Shown one piece after another: positions 46,995 through 58,792 of a stretch of 64,000 nt of DNA. Made by a program: the position numbers and the translations under genes. Origin of the DNA: Azolla caroliniana. Its lineage: Eukaryota; Polypodiophyta. The notes under the pieces were generated by a model that worked only from the letters and a program-made list of their open reading frames with translations, was not told where the DNA came from and made no database searches. The stretch's first letter is position 1. Every line of letters starts with the position of its first letter. The DNA lies in the NCBI GenBank assembly GCA_043228905.1, contig JBHGNT010000013.1, positions 18,910,001 through 18,974,000 on the forward strand. Direction: 5' to 3'.

Positions 46995-48092
46995 TCAGAA
47001 CCCGGCTTTGTTCGTCTTTGGGGCCTCGCCTCCTCCGACCCGAATACCAGCTGATGCCGAGTAGTGGACGGTCTCCGCGTGACGAGCCGCCGCCTCCTCC
47101 ATCAGCCTTTTCATACCCCCTCGCCCGACGTTCAGGTTCAGGGCCCTCCGGGTCTCGCTGACGTGCACCTGACCGTTCCACAGGTACACCACGTTGCTTC
47201 TCATCGCCTCGGCGAAGTCCCCGCAGTCCTTTCGGATGTGCCCAACCGCATCACACCACATGCACCTGTTTTCAGCCAGAGGTCGTTGGTCACGGGCCTG
47301 TTCGCCACCATCCCTCCGTGCCTGGGCGATCTGGAGATCCCTTACCATCCGTGTCAGCTCCTCCAGAGCTGCTCCCCCAGACGAGCCCTTGACCACGTCG
47401 GTTGAAGCCGACCCGGTCTCGAGCCAATCTCGGGTCTCTTCCCTTCGCGTTGGTGGTGTTGGTTCGAGCTTCTTTGCTGCGACAGAGCCCGCCCCCGTCG
47501 ATCCTTTGTCAACCCATTCCCGCCATTTGTCGAAACGGCCACAGACCCTTTTCACCACGGCCCAGTCGGCCGTCAGCCCGTCATCAGTCTCCAATAGGAG
47601 GCCTACCTGCTCTCGATCCCGCTCGTCAACCGACTTAACAAACAATAGGACACAGCTTGTGTCCAGAACGGTCCGGTCAAGCCCCGAGAGGCGCGCGAAG
47701 CGTTCCTCAAACTCCCGAAGGAGCACTGACGTGTTCCTTCCTTTGTGGGGGGTCTCCACCCACTCCATGAAGTCCCGCTTCGAAAGTCGAAGCGCATCTT
47801 CGAGCCCGTATCTTTCGAGGAGCCGACCTTCGAACTCCTCCCAGATCCGGCTCTCGGCCCGTACCTCGAGCACCTCCGTATGGATACCCGGCATCGCCAC
47901 TCGAGGGAATCCGGCTAGATGCCTCTCTTCCGGAATGTCCCTCATTACCATCTCAACCCGGTAGGACGCCAAGTAGCTCGTGGCATCCTTTCCACTAAAC
48001 CGGCCGATTGTACAGACAACCGCCTCGATAGCCCTATCAAGGGCGCCGGTGCCTTCGCGCGCACTCACTATACGGTCTACAGCCGAAGCCAT
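46995..48092 (-). pseudogene. Gypsy 2 gag
   Basis: 365-codon frame starting with MASAVDRI at 48092, 70 bases inside the right LTR. Gag core (FSGKDATSYLASYRVEMVMRD, FMEWVE, FEERFARLS), a variable acidic/basic stretch, and one CCHC knuckle CMWCDAVGHIRKDC near residue 274. The frame is intact and ends at 46995. The following protease frame is offset. Confidence 0.8.
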
Positions 48093-48162
48093 GGCTTCTG
48101 CAAGGTTCGACCCCCTTATCTTCTACTCCTCTGCCGCCTGTTCACGTCGGGTTCACCAAATA

Positions 48163-48857
48163 TGTCGCATTGCTACGCGCGTGCGTGGAGAACGAGGCGG
48201 GACCACTAGGGTCTTGGACCGAGGAATAGGTGAGGAAGCGAAAGGAGAGAGAGAGAGAGAGAGAGAGACACGCTCACACACGGATAGACAAAGAAGCGTG
48301 CGGGAACGCAACCCAACCAACACAAGAGACGCAAGTCGGGCAGGAGATAGAGTATAAGAACGCGTATAAAAGTATATGTATGCAGATGACTCGAACGGTT
48401 ACAGCCGATCAGGTCGGCGAGACGGGTGTCGACACTTGATCACCCACGCACACAGAGGAGCAAGATGGGATTCTGCCGGAAGCACATAGGCGTTCCACGA
48501 AGCAGAATCAGCCTCTCGAGAACCTGCGTAAAGAAAGCTATGGGGAACGACAGAGGAGAAGAGCTCGGTCCCAGTCCGACAGCACTTCGTCCCCTCTAGT
48601 GCGCGATGCCCCTCTCCCCCTCGTCTCCCTCTCTTTTATAGCTCAAGGAGGGAGGCCGTTTCACCCATTTACATCACATTAATTCCCTGTCCTTTCGGAC
48701 AAAGATACTCCTCGATTTCCCCTTTAGAATATTGCTACCTAGGATTTAACCCTTGCGCCTACCTATCTACTTTACGACAAGGGACGTGCCCACGTGTAAG
48801 GGCCGGTTCACACACACTATACACGGTTTGCGCCTAGGGACGGTTTTCTTCACGACA
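48163..48857 (-). repeat. 5' LTR of gypsy 2
   Basis: 695 bp with intact TGTCG...CGACA ends. (GA)n is shorter than in the other LTR. The same TATA box occurs on the minus strand at about 48630. Confidence 0.92.
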
Positions 48858-48861
48858 TCGT

Positions 48862-51800
48862 TGCCCCTACATAAACTGCTACCACTCATGCCGAGATTTC
48901 GAGACACCCTGGCGGCACTCCAAGCCAATACTAAGGCCGTGACACCACCAGTACACCTCACCGAAGCAAGAACCGGTCCACCACTCATGGATTCTCAGAA
49001 CCCAACTGTGCGAATCATCATTAAGGGACAAGACTTGCACGGATGCATCATCGACGGCGGATCCGGCGTAAACGTTATTAGCGAGTCAACGTGTCTCAAC
49101 CTAGGCTTGAATCAATGGGAGCCATGCCCCTTTTGGCTTCGGATGGCCGACACCCGCTCCGTTCGCCCCATTGGTTTAATCCGCCATCTCGACTTCACAC
49201 TCGGAGGCCACATGTTCACGATCTCGGCCGTCATGCTACGACTGGAGACACAAGGCACCTACCCAATGTTACTAGGTCGACCATGGTTGTGTACAGCGAA
49301 TATCAAGCAACATTGGCAATGCAATATGATCTCGTTCCGAAGAGGAAAGACAAAAATCCGAATCATCACTGAAGAACGAGTCCCCGTCGCCCTCAACACT
49401 TTGCCATTATACGCGGAAGGGGTCCATATGCTCGACGAGTTGGCCGATGAGGAGGTCGATGACTTCCTAGAGGATCACCCCACGATCATCCCTCTCTTCG
49501 AAATCAATGCCTTACCAACCATCGAGCCATCTAAAAACGAGGAAGTCACGGAGGAGTCACCACCCCAGGATGAACCAGATGCAACCACAGTTGCCGAGCT
49601 ACGTCATGCTAGGGAGGCTTTCGAACGCGAAATCGCCATTTCACAACGAGTGAAAGAATCAACCCTGGAAACAATAAACCTCGGTTCGGACGAGAATCCC
49701 CGTACGGTACAAATTGCCAATAATCTACCAACCGGCGAACAGGCATGCCTCGTAAAATTACTCACCGACTACAAGGATGTTTTCGCTTGGTCTTACACCG
49801 ATATGAAGGGGTTGGATCCTCAATACTACCAACATCAAATTCACATCTTACCCGACACTCGGCCGGTTCAGCAGAGGCGCTACAGGATGAACCCCAACTA
49901 CGCCGCTAAAGTCAAAGAGGAAATTGACAAACTACTCCGAGTGGGCTTCATTCGCCCTGTTAAATGGGCTACATGGTTGAGCCCGATCATAGTAGTCCCA
50001 AAAAAGAACGGAAAAATCCGCGTCTGCGTCGACTATCGGAAGCTTAACGCGGCAACAGTCACCGACGGTTTCCCTCTCCCATTCACGGATAGCGTCCTCG
50101 ACACGGTAGCCGGCCACGAATGCTACAATTTCCTCGACGGGTTCAGCGGCTATAACCAGATAAGAATGCACCCGGAGGATCAGGAGAAAACCGCTTTCGT
50201 CACGGAATGGGGTGTTTTTGTAGCAGAAGTTATGATGTTCGGTCTAAAAACGGCGCCGGCTACGTTCCAGCGCATCATCACCGAAATCTTTCATGACTAC
50301 ATCCCGGCATTCATGCAAGTCTTTCTCGATGATTTCGCCGTGTATGGCCATCGACAGGAACACATGAACCAGTTACGACTCTGCCTGGACCGATGTCGCC
50401 AAGCTCGATTGAGTTTAAACCCGGCGAAATGCGCGTTCTTAGTCACCAGCGGCAACCTTCTCTGCCACATTGTCAGTCAAGAAGGCATCGCTATGGACCC
50501 AGATAAAGTAAAGGCAATCCTGAATGCCACCGCACCCTCGAACGTTAAGGCACTAAGCCGTTTTTTGGGACAGATCCGGTGGCACAGCCGAATGATACGA
50601 CACCTGGCCGATTTCGTGACACCCTTACACGCGGCAGTCCATCGCCTTCCTTTCCAATGGACGTCAGTCGAGGACACGGCCTATCAGACCCTGAAATGAA
50701 TGTTGTCACATGCCCCGGTGGTCCAGTCTCCGGTTTGGTCCAAACCGTTTCATGTCTTCGTAGATGCTTCAGACATCGCCATCGGAAGTGCCCTAATGCA
50801 ATGCACACCCCCGAATTGGTATAGGGCCGTGTACTACGCCAGCCGATAGCTCTCGACCGCGGAAAAGAATTACTCCACCACCGAGCGGGAGGCCCTCGGT
50901 ATGATTTATAACATCAATAAATTTCGGCATTATCTCTTGGGCCGAAAATTTACCTTTCACGTGGATCACTCGGCCCTTCTTTATTTGTCAATAAATAAGC
51001 CCTCACCGGACGGTTGGCTTGGTGGATGCTCCTACTACAAGAGTTTGATTTTCAGATTCAGCATCGACCCGGGGTACAACATGCCGTCGCTGACTACTTG
51101 AGCCGTCTTGAGTCAGGAGAACCGGCAAAAACAACGTACGACGAGCTACCGGACGCCAGCCTATTTAACCTGACCACGGTACCAGACGATAACGGAGATG
51201 AATGGATCACGGAGATGACCCATTTTCTCACTACCGGTGTACCTCCCGAGCACATGACCCTTGACACGAGAAAACGCCTAGCAGTGCATAGCCGGAATTT
51301 TTGCCTCGTCTCGGACATTCTCTACCACAAAGGCTCGGACGGCATATGGCGTCGAGCGATTCGGCAATTCGACAAGAACACCGTTCTTCAGGAAGCCCAC
51401 CAGGGAGTAGTCGGGGGACACTACGTCGGGGATTCCATGGCAAGGAAAGTTTGGCAAAGTGGATTATGGTGGCCGACAACGAAGAAAGACGCTCACGAGT
51501 TTTGCCAGCAGTGCAATTTGTGCCAACGTCTGGGGCAACCAATGGAACAGTCACGGATGCCACACCAGCCGATTCTTCCGTTGGACCCATTTCAAAAATG
51601 GGGTTTGGATTGTGTAGGCCCTTTCAAACCACCCGCGGCCCGAACAGGGAATAGGTATATTATCGTTGCCACAGATTACTGCACCAAATGGGTCGAGGCT
51701 AAGACACTTCGAGATAACACAGCGGCATCCACGGCTAAATTTGTGAACGAGCACCTCTGGTGCCGTTATTGATGTCCAATTGAGCTCGTTAGTGACCAAG

Positions 51801-52543
51801 GTGGGCACTTCATCAATCATATAATACGTGAGCTTACACACCACTACGCGGTGGTGCACAAGAAAAGCACACCATACTACCCGCAGGCGAACGGCTTGGC
51901 AGAATCGACCAATAAAATCCTCCAAACCATACTGAAGAAGATCGTCAATGAAAACAGGACCGATTGGGATGACAAACTCCAGAGCGCGTTGTGGGCGTAT
52001 CGTACGACTTTCAAAACAAGCATCCAATCGACCCCCTTTCGAATGGCGTTCGGGTTAGAAGCCGTAATGCCCGTCGAGTTCCAAGTCCCGAGCCTCCGAG
52101 TTCAAGTCAAAGCACGGCTCCCCGAGGCCGAATCCGAGCAATACCGACTGGAACAACTCCTCAAACTCGGGGAAGATAGGATAGAGAGTATGGCCCAGCT
52201 CGAACAACGCCAACGGCAACGCAAGGCTTTCGTGGATCGACATCGACATGGGCTGGAGAAGGAGCTCACCATCGGCAAACCAGTTCTTCTTTTCCAAACA
52301 CGACTCGGGTCAATGCCGGGAAAATTAAGATTTCGGTGGACCGGTCCATTCTGAATTATCGACGAGTTCAACGGGACGTTCCAGCTCGGCACACTCACCG
52401 GCGACACGGTCAAAAGCTGGGCCAATGGTTTTCTACTTCAACCATATCGAGGGACTACACCACCCAACCCGTTTACCGAGCCACACAGCACAAACAAGAC
52501 TCGGGAGATCACCACGAAGGACGCCACGTGTCCCCGTGAATAA
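48862..52543 (+). pseudogene. Gypsy 1 pol: protease, RT, RNase H, integrase
   Basis: Protease: CIIDGGSGVNVISE at about 49048. RT: VGFIRPVKWATWLSPIIVVPKKNGKIRVCVDYRKLN, FLDGFSGYNQI, FGLKTAPATFQR and the catalytic box VFLDDFAVYG, all intact in an open frame to 50699. Then stops at 50697 and 50848 and a frameshift near 51010 across RNase H (FVDASDIAIGSAL, TEREALG, VDHSALL). Integrase in frame from 51014: HHCC (H..GGH..C..C at about 51390-51530), core LDCVGPF, VSDQGGHF, YYPQANGLAESTNK, with stops at 51770 and 52352. Most stops fit single transitions from Trp, Gln or Arg codons. No longer functional but close to intact. Confidence 0.92.
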
Positions 52544-52753
52544 GGACTCACCCACCTTCTTGAAATTAATAAAAGTAGTAGTAGGTAGGATTAACCATAG
52601 TTTAGCCACTGATTAGCTACACCTACACCACCCACCTAAGCACCCACAATTTTAGGAGCACCACTCAGTTAGTACCTATTTAAGTTGTTCACACATGCAA
52701 AGCACTAGAAGCACCCCACTCACCTTCAGGACACGTGGTGCTAGTCACTTATT

Positions 52754-53621
52754 ATGGCACCCACGACTCAGAATCTTCAGGATTCGCTTCAGGCACAAAA
52801 TCCTAGGAAAAAGTTACTAAAACTGTTTCCAAAACGCAGCACAGACCATTATCGCTCCCCATCTCCATCTCGCTCAAGATCAGAAACCCCGTCTCGCCCT
52901 CATCACGCTAAGCGCTCTTGCTCTCAAGCCCTCTTTCGCTCTCATAACCTCTCTGTTGGACTTCCCCTTCCTGTTGTTCCTCCTGTGGCTCACCCTCGCC
53001 TCATCACTTTGCTTCACGCTTCCACACAGTCGAACCCCGTCTCCATCTCCACCATGCCTCTTACCACCTCAACAGAAACCCGCGCCTGGCTCCAAGAACG
53101 AGGAATGGGCGGTTACCTGAAGATCATCGATGCCCCCGCGCACCCAGATGCCCAAACTGTGGCTAAACGTGTAAGTCCCGAAGCCATCACCAACAACGTG
53201 CTTCGGGCTGTTTTGGATCTGCAACGGGGAGGGGACCATGAGGTCGACATACCCCTGGCATCAAAGATGAAGGCGTACTTCGGTGAGTACTCAGCCACAA
53301 GGAAGGCATATCGCACGTATGGCGGTCCCAACAAAGCTTTCGGGGAGATTGCTCGTATATTAATGGAATATGCGTTCGTGCATACGAACCCAACGAGCAT
53401 GCCGCAGAACAAGGCAGCCATCATCATCAACGCGTATGAAGGAAACAGAATCGATTGGGGAATCATCACAGGCGAGGGACTCTGCGCCGCCTTAGCTTCA
53501 TTTCAGTCTGGTAAGAAGATGTTGTCTGTTCTTACCCACTTTTTGATGGTTTTATACCCACCCTCTTCGCTTCCTTCCCCTCGCACACTCACGTCCCCAC
53601 CACCACCATGAAGGCAGAGAG
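52754..53621 (+). CDS. Gypsy 1 extra ORF, exon 1 (unknown function)
   Basis: ATG 52754 opens a frame with an Arg/Ser/Pro-rich start (residues 15-60, like a nuclear-type basic tail), then a globular-looking part: GMGGYLKIIDAPAHPDAQTV, AITNNVLRAVLDLQRGGDHEVDIPLA, YGGPNKAFGEIARILMEYA, IDWGIITGEGLCAALASFQS. I do not recognise the family. At 53510 a GT donor (G|GTAAGA) can join an AG at 53621 to keep the frame open into the next segment (..FQSE|KFVTISHEAW). The intron would be 53511-53621. Without splicing the frame ends at 53611. Position after integrase and before the LTR marks it as an additional ORF of the element. Confidence 0.55.
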
Positions 53622-56149
53622 AGAAATTCGTGACCATCAGCCACGAAGCATGGGAGGAGCCCACATCGCCTTCACCCCCTGCCGCCGACCAAAAAACCGC
53701 ATCTGCACCACCACCCGCCCAAACCCAACAAAAAAGGGTAGTTTCCGAGACCTGCCAAGAATGGGGGGAGGAGGTAGCCGCGGAAGACAACACGGCCGAT
53801 GACGTCACCATTCGACAGCCAACGTCGTGCCCCTCGGTAACGTCCCCAAGACCTAGCCCACGCCCCAACACACAGCAGGCTGCACCACCACGACCCCAGA
53901 AAAGGAAGCAGGCGGAGGAAATGACACTACCGGCCCTGGAACCCCAAACACAGCCAAGCAAGAGAAGACGACTCAACCGCGAGTCCTCGGAAGAACAAAA
54001 AGAGCCACAACAGGAGCAAGCCTTAGTGGTCAGACAGAGCAACCTGGCCATCACCCCTGAGGAGGCATCGCTGAACCAGGGAACGATCGAGCATGGGCAG
54101 ACAACACAGATCTCGGAGGATGAAGTCCTCGGGTATAAGGACCTCCCCGTGGAGGCTTACGAATTTAGTGCGCTCCTACGCCTCGGTACGTCATTCGAGC
54201 TGGTCGACTTCCTCGCCAGAGCCCAAGTCGCGGCAACCGCTCGAATGGCGGAGGAGCACGCCGAAACAAAAATGATTCAACGCGCGCTAATAGGAGAAAT
54301 TGAGCCCCAGGAGGAAAGGGCTTTACAAAAGATCAGGAGGAAGAAGCAGGCAAAACAGGCCGCTCTCCTCATGGAGGTCCCCGAGTTGAACACAGCCCTT
54401 ATCGAGGCTTATCGGGACCTGGATCGCACTACGCGGGCAGCCAAAGACATGGCCTGAAAGATAAAAATAGCCCAAAAACAGGCTAAGATGGCCACAGAAC
54501 TATGGCACGCTGCGAACCAGAAGCTGGCAGCCTGGGAGCAAAACCAGCCGGAACAACAACTCTTGAGCTTTCCGGTAACGACCACCGAGGCCCTCCCAGC
54601 GCCTCCACGCATAATAATGATGGATGCAAGCACCATCACCGACTCAATCTTGAAGGTGCAGGCCAGTACACAACTGGACTCGTTACAAATGGTCGATGCC
54701 TGCACAACAACCGAGGCGCCCACACCCACGGAGAAGACTGAGATACCACCACCTCGTGCACCCAAGGAGGTGGCAACCTAGACAGAACCCCCGCTCCAGG
54801 ATTACCGTGCGGAGCTTAAAGAAGAACAACGGCGAACCGAGAGACACGAACAACGGCATCAAGAGGCGATGGCTCGTCTAAAAGAAGAAGCTTGCAAGTA
54901 GATGGCCGAGATAAGAGCCCAGGCCGACCAAAGGATACACGAGCAGAATGAAGCACTGGGCCGGGTACAAGCGCAAGCCGCGGGCAAGGAAGCCGAACTC
55001 AAAAGCAAGTTGGAGGAATACGCCGCCACAGTGGTGAAGAAAGAGAAGGAGGTTCTAGACCTACAGGCCGTGCTCGACAATGCAAAAGACTGGAACCAGC
55101 GGCAGGAGGAAAGAAATCGCCAACGGGAGGAGAGGATGAACGCGGAGAATGTTGAGCTGTAGAGTCAGCGTACGACCCTTAAAGAGATGGCTGACGAGTT
55201 TTTCATCAAATGCAAGCTACTTTCGGAGCAAAAAGACGCCTTATCGGATTCCTACTTCGCCCTACAAGAAGAGAGAATCGTCGAACGGGAACAAATCCGG
55301 GCCACGTGTCAGAAAGAACGGGAGCAGGCCACTGAAGAACTCACCAAGCGTTACGAGCAGGCTCTCCAGCTCGTAACCGCGGATGCAAAGAACACTCAGG
55401 CCATCTATGAGCTCAAAACACAGAAGATTTAGGCCGAGGTCGACGGCTTAAAATAGGAATTAGAAGCGATCCGAGCACAGCCCGGCATGGATGAGACACG
55501 CATCTGAATACTGATCGAGAAACAGCGCCAGCACCTTACCAAAAAGGTCGAGGAAACATTAAGTCGCGCAGGAGACGAATGGGCAGCCCAAGCTGCCGAA
55601 TTGCATATTTTACGCGCTGACGCCGAGAACCGACGGAAGGAGGGCCGCGGCTTCTACAAAATGGACGAAGCCAGCATACAAAATCTGCGTGCAGATTTAA
55701 CCGAGGATTACCAGTCCTTAGCAAAATCTCACACCGCAGCAATCGAGCAAATAATGGAGGACTTCAATGACGGTCAGATGTTGTTTCGCCTGGAAGCAGA
55801 AGCCTTCGAACGAGAACGACTCGCAGCCATCCCCACCAGCCCTCCAACGGCCACAGAGCAGAAAGAAGAACCTCCCAGCAAGGAGATCACGGACACGGCA
55901 CAAGAGGAACTTGCCCCGGCCAACAGACATCCCATGGACGCCCACACAGTACCAGAGCCTGTCGAAGTAGAGGTCCGCGCCCACGAACCCACACCCCCAC
56001 CAGAAGAATCGGTTGCACCTGAGGCGGACGTTCGAGAAGATATGCCACCCCTGGACCAAACTCAACCCCCCGCACCGACAGTCCAACCAGACCACCCTGC
56101 CACCACCCCGAACCCCAAAAGCATCCTCGACATCTTAAAGGAGGAATGA
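53622..56149 (+). pseudogene. Gypsy 1 extra ORF, long coiled-coil part
   Basis: In the frame reached by the proposed splice, a Pro/Gln/Glu-rich stretch (to about 54000) and KRKQAEE/KRRRLNRES basic motifs give way to helices of Glu, Gln, Lys, Arg and Ala with heptad character (EEHAETKMIQRALIGEI, ALQKIRRKKQAKQAALL, REERMNAENVEL, EREQIRATCQKEREQATEEL). Stops occur at about 54455, 54779, 54898, 55160, 55430, 55454 and 55505, with mostly the same frame resuming, so one long protein of about 1000 residues has decayed. The last part (55601-56149) ends in a Pro/Glu-rich tail with SILDILKEE. Not a recognisable envelope protein: no signal peptide or membrane segment. Confidence 0.6.
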
Positions 56150-56178
56150 AACGAGGATCACGCCTAAAAGGCAATTTT

Positions 56179-56705
56179 TGTAATATTGTTAGTATTTTGT
56201 AAGTCATGGGTCCGACGGACAAGGTCCTGTCCCACGGGCGTGCCAGGTGTTGTCCAGAGGACAGAAATGTAAAATTAGGAAATTAGCAAACGCCGAGTCC
56301 AAGTATCACAGGCCATCGACGGCTCGGCTGTGTATTAGGGGAAAAGTTATTTAAACGAGGACCAGTACCTCAGAGAAGGGGGAGAAGAAAACTATGGGCA
56401 GAAGCACTAGCTTAGTCATTCGTAATTAGATAAACTCGTAAGGTCACCGACCATAGGCTGTGTTCTGTAATCTTTTCTGTCATAGTAATATATCTGATTT
56501 GTGCCTATTTTTGCTGCATGAGTGTGTGCTTTGATCCATACCTATGCGTTTTACGCCGCCACGTCTATCAAGACCTCGCTAGTGTTTTCTCTCTGAGCCC
56601 TGTATCTCTCTCGACGCCTCTGTTACGAGCCTTCACGTACCACACCCTTGAAGACCGATAGACGCAGATCTATCGAAGGTGTTCACCCAAAGGAATGGGT
56701 AATAG
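56179..56705 (+). repeat. 3' LTR of gypsy 1
   Basis: Starts at about 56179 (TGTAATATTG; the exact base is uncertain) and ends at about 56705 (TCGAAGGTGTTCACCCAAAGG, then LINE sequence). A TATA-like TTATTTAAAC lies at about 56350. Homologous to the LTR at 4271-4800. No second copy exists at the left end of gypsy 1. Confidence 0.7.
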
Positions 56706-57093
56706 TAGTGTTTACAATATTTTCATCCTTTAGTTCCTTTTTAATATTACGTTTTACCACATCAACCCACCCAGTTTTTGCTAATTCCATATTGCTTTTA
56801 ACCTTTTCCTTAACCTTTTTTATCTCGTCCTTAATATCCTCTAGGGAAGATATTTCACCATCTTCCCTAAATGTCTCAAGGTCCTTAACTTGTTTCTGAA
56901 GGTTCGTGTTGTCTACTTTAAGTTTCGTTATTTCAACAATAAGCACTTCTTTTTCTTCCTTATCTTTTTGTTTTTCAGCTTCAATCTCTTTCACCCATTT
57001 TTCTATTTTAACTAAATGGTTAAGGACATCTAAATATTCTTCCTTACTTATAATTTCTTCGTGTGTTTCCTTATGGTTTCGTTTAGAAGTCAT
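56706..57093 (-). pseudogene. LINE ORF1, N-terminal coiled-coil part
   Basis: ATG at 57093 on the minus strand starts MTSKRNHKETHEEI. A Lys/Glu-rich coiled coil follows, then NMELAKTGWVDVVKRNIKKE and ENIVNTTI, where the sequence passes into the gypsy 1 LTR. The rest of ORF1 resumes at 39943. Together they are one LINE ORF1 split by the insertion. About 25 codons appear to be missing at the junction (inference from the family pattern). Confidence 0.75.
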
Positions 57094-57437
57094 GTTGTAA
57101 ATCAAAAGATAAAAGAAAGAAAAGACAAAGAGGACAAAAAAAACTTAGTCGAGCATCGATGCCTTGCATGCTAGGTTCGAGTGTAGAAGGACATGTATGC
57201 TCTCTCGTTTACTCAGCCGATTACGTCATCAGAAGCGTAGGTGATAGCGGCGACGGACAACGACTACACACAATAGCGGCGGGTAACGGTGACAACTAAG
57301 AACTGACAACGACGGCGACGGCGGCAGATGACAAACAGCGATAGCGACAATCAACAAACGACGACGGTTGCAGACGGCGACGACATCAAGTGACGGCAAC
57401 GACAGTAGACGGCAACGACACCAACAGAAAGAGTCGT

Positions 57438-57480
<43 letters not shown>
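57094..57480 (-). repeat. LINE 5' untranslated region with (GACGGCAAC)n-type repeats and (GA)n
   Basis: 57240-57430 is built from variants of GACGGCAACGACA and CGACGGCG on the plus strand. (GA)n at about 57444-57480. It lies just upstream of LINE ORF1 on its sense strand and is the probable LINE promoter/leader. The 5' end is not defined. Confidence 0.5.
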
Positions 57481-57483
<3 letters not shown>

Positions 57484-58787
57484 TAAATAGAGATGTGGAG
57501 TGTAAGAAAGGAATTAGGTTTATAGGAGTGTCAAGATAAAACGGAAGAAATTCTCTGTCTCATTGTAATGATCAACGACCAACCCTGGTTTTATGAAACC
57601 ACACTAAGGCACAATTTACAAATCCTTCTAAAATATGAACAACACTATGTATTTGATGTTAAGCAAGGATGCCCACTCTCACCAACTCAACTATGGCCAT
57701 TTTTCATGTTAGGAAACAATTAACAGAAACTCAAGCATGGCACGAACAGGCTACCCATTTTTTGTTTCCTAAACGTACCCGATTGTGTTGTCCAACAAAA
57801 TGGATGCAAAGTAAGGGGAAAACTAGGCATCCTTGTACGAACATGGTACCCATTGAAACAAAAAGCCACGATGCCTCTTGAAACCTTCAAAGGTAGCCTC
57901 TTTATATAGACACACATGTATCCCACACATGCCAAGAACATAGCCCTAAAATTAGTAGGCCAGGCACCACACCTAAATGTGTGGTTCCACATGTGGGTAC
58001 CCAAAAAGTTAGTTTCCCTATAAGGAAACCAAGGCAATTATGGGTGGTGATGGAGTACCTAACACAATCATCATGCCCTAAATGGGTGACAAAACCTTGT
58101 GTCCAAGTTTGTTCATTCGCACCACCAACACGTTGAGGTGTCCCTACTCATGGCCTTACAAATCACCTCACATTAGGTAATACAATATGGACAAACAAAT
58201 AAGCATTCATGGTACCTTTACTTCTAAGTACTTTTTCCCGCGTGACTTCGTAGCATTATCATGCCACCAAATCTAGATGTCCCTATATCGACAACCCATG
58301 ATTTTCACATACACAATATTAGAGGCAATTCCATATGGTAGGTTTGTGGTATCTTGTATATGTAACCTTATATAGTAGTTTTAAGTTTTTGTTGTTCATA
58401 TTGTGGTGTACCTGGGTGGCAAGTGCTACCTTTTGAGTAAGCACAAGACTTCATGTTGTGATGTATCTTTTTTTTTCCAAAAGAAAGTATACTTCCATTA
58501 GTATTTAGAAAAGTCATAACAACATACAAAAATTTCCCCAAAACATCTTTATAAGATGCTGGTTGAAAAAACAAAAGTTTTGATGAAAAGTTTTGACTCC
58601 AGAATAGAGTAAAGTAAACAATCAATCTGAAAATTGTTCTATAAAAAGCTTCCACAAAGGTCTACCAAACGAGGTAAAATGCAATCTATACCCTTTTGTT
58701 ATGCAATCAAGAACCTTCAATCTCCATAACATGTTGCAGGTTGTAAATAGCCATCTTCTTTCACCCGTTCCGGGTGATCAAGAGTCC
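57481..58787. other. Intergenic DNA without recognised genes
   Basis: AT-rich, with stops in every frame. Nothing identified. Confidence 0.45.
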
Positions 58788-58792
58788 TCAAG

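Larger units (their letters stand above)
41722..48857 (-). mobile_element. Gypsy 2: complete Ty3/gypsy element nested in gypsy 1
   Basis: LTRs 41722-42434 and 48163-48857 with ends TGTCG...CGACA (left copy TA instead of TG). Flanks TCGC (41718-41721) and TCGT (48858-48861) form a target duplication with one change. Removing the element joins the gypsy 1 frame perfectly across the site. The element reads on the minus strand: a primer-site candidate TTTGGTGAACCCGACGTGAA lies next to the right LTR, and a purine-rich tract (GGTGGGGGCGGA) lies next to the left one. Internal order is gag, protease, RT, RNase H, integrase, that is, Ty3/gypsy. All reading frames carry stops or shifts. Confidence 0.93.
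39944..56705 (+). mobile_element. Gypsy 1: Tat-like Ty3/gypsy element inserted in the LINE, without 5' LTR
   Basis: Order on the plus strand: leader with AATTTGGCACGCCCGG at 39950, gag, [gypsy 2 insertion], protease, RT, RNase H, integrase, a 3.4-kb extra ORF region, and one LTR (about 56179-56705). LINE ORF1 sequence lies directly on both sides. A 5' LTR is expected before AATTTGGCACG, as in the related fragment at 4271-4800, but LINE sequence is there instead. No chromodomain is visible, and the integrase style plus the extra 3' ORF fit the non-chromodomain Tat/Athila branch (inference). Confidence 0.85.

Noticed and set aside
46541-47964. Long plus-strand Ser/Pro/Arg-rich ORFs opposite gypsy 2 gag and protease
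   Set aside because: Antisense of a GC-rich coding strand; no motifs, while gag with a CCHC knuckle is on the other strand.
52754-56149. Envelope-like gene of an endogenous retrovirus
   Set aside because: No signal peptide, membrane segment or cysteine-rich surface pattern; composition is charged coiled coil.
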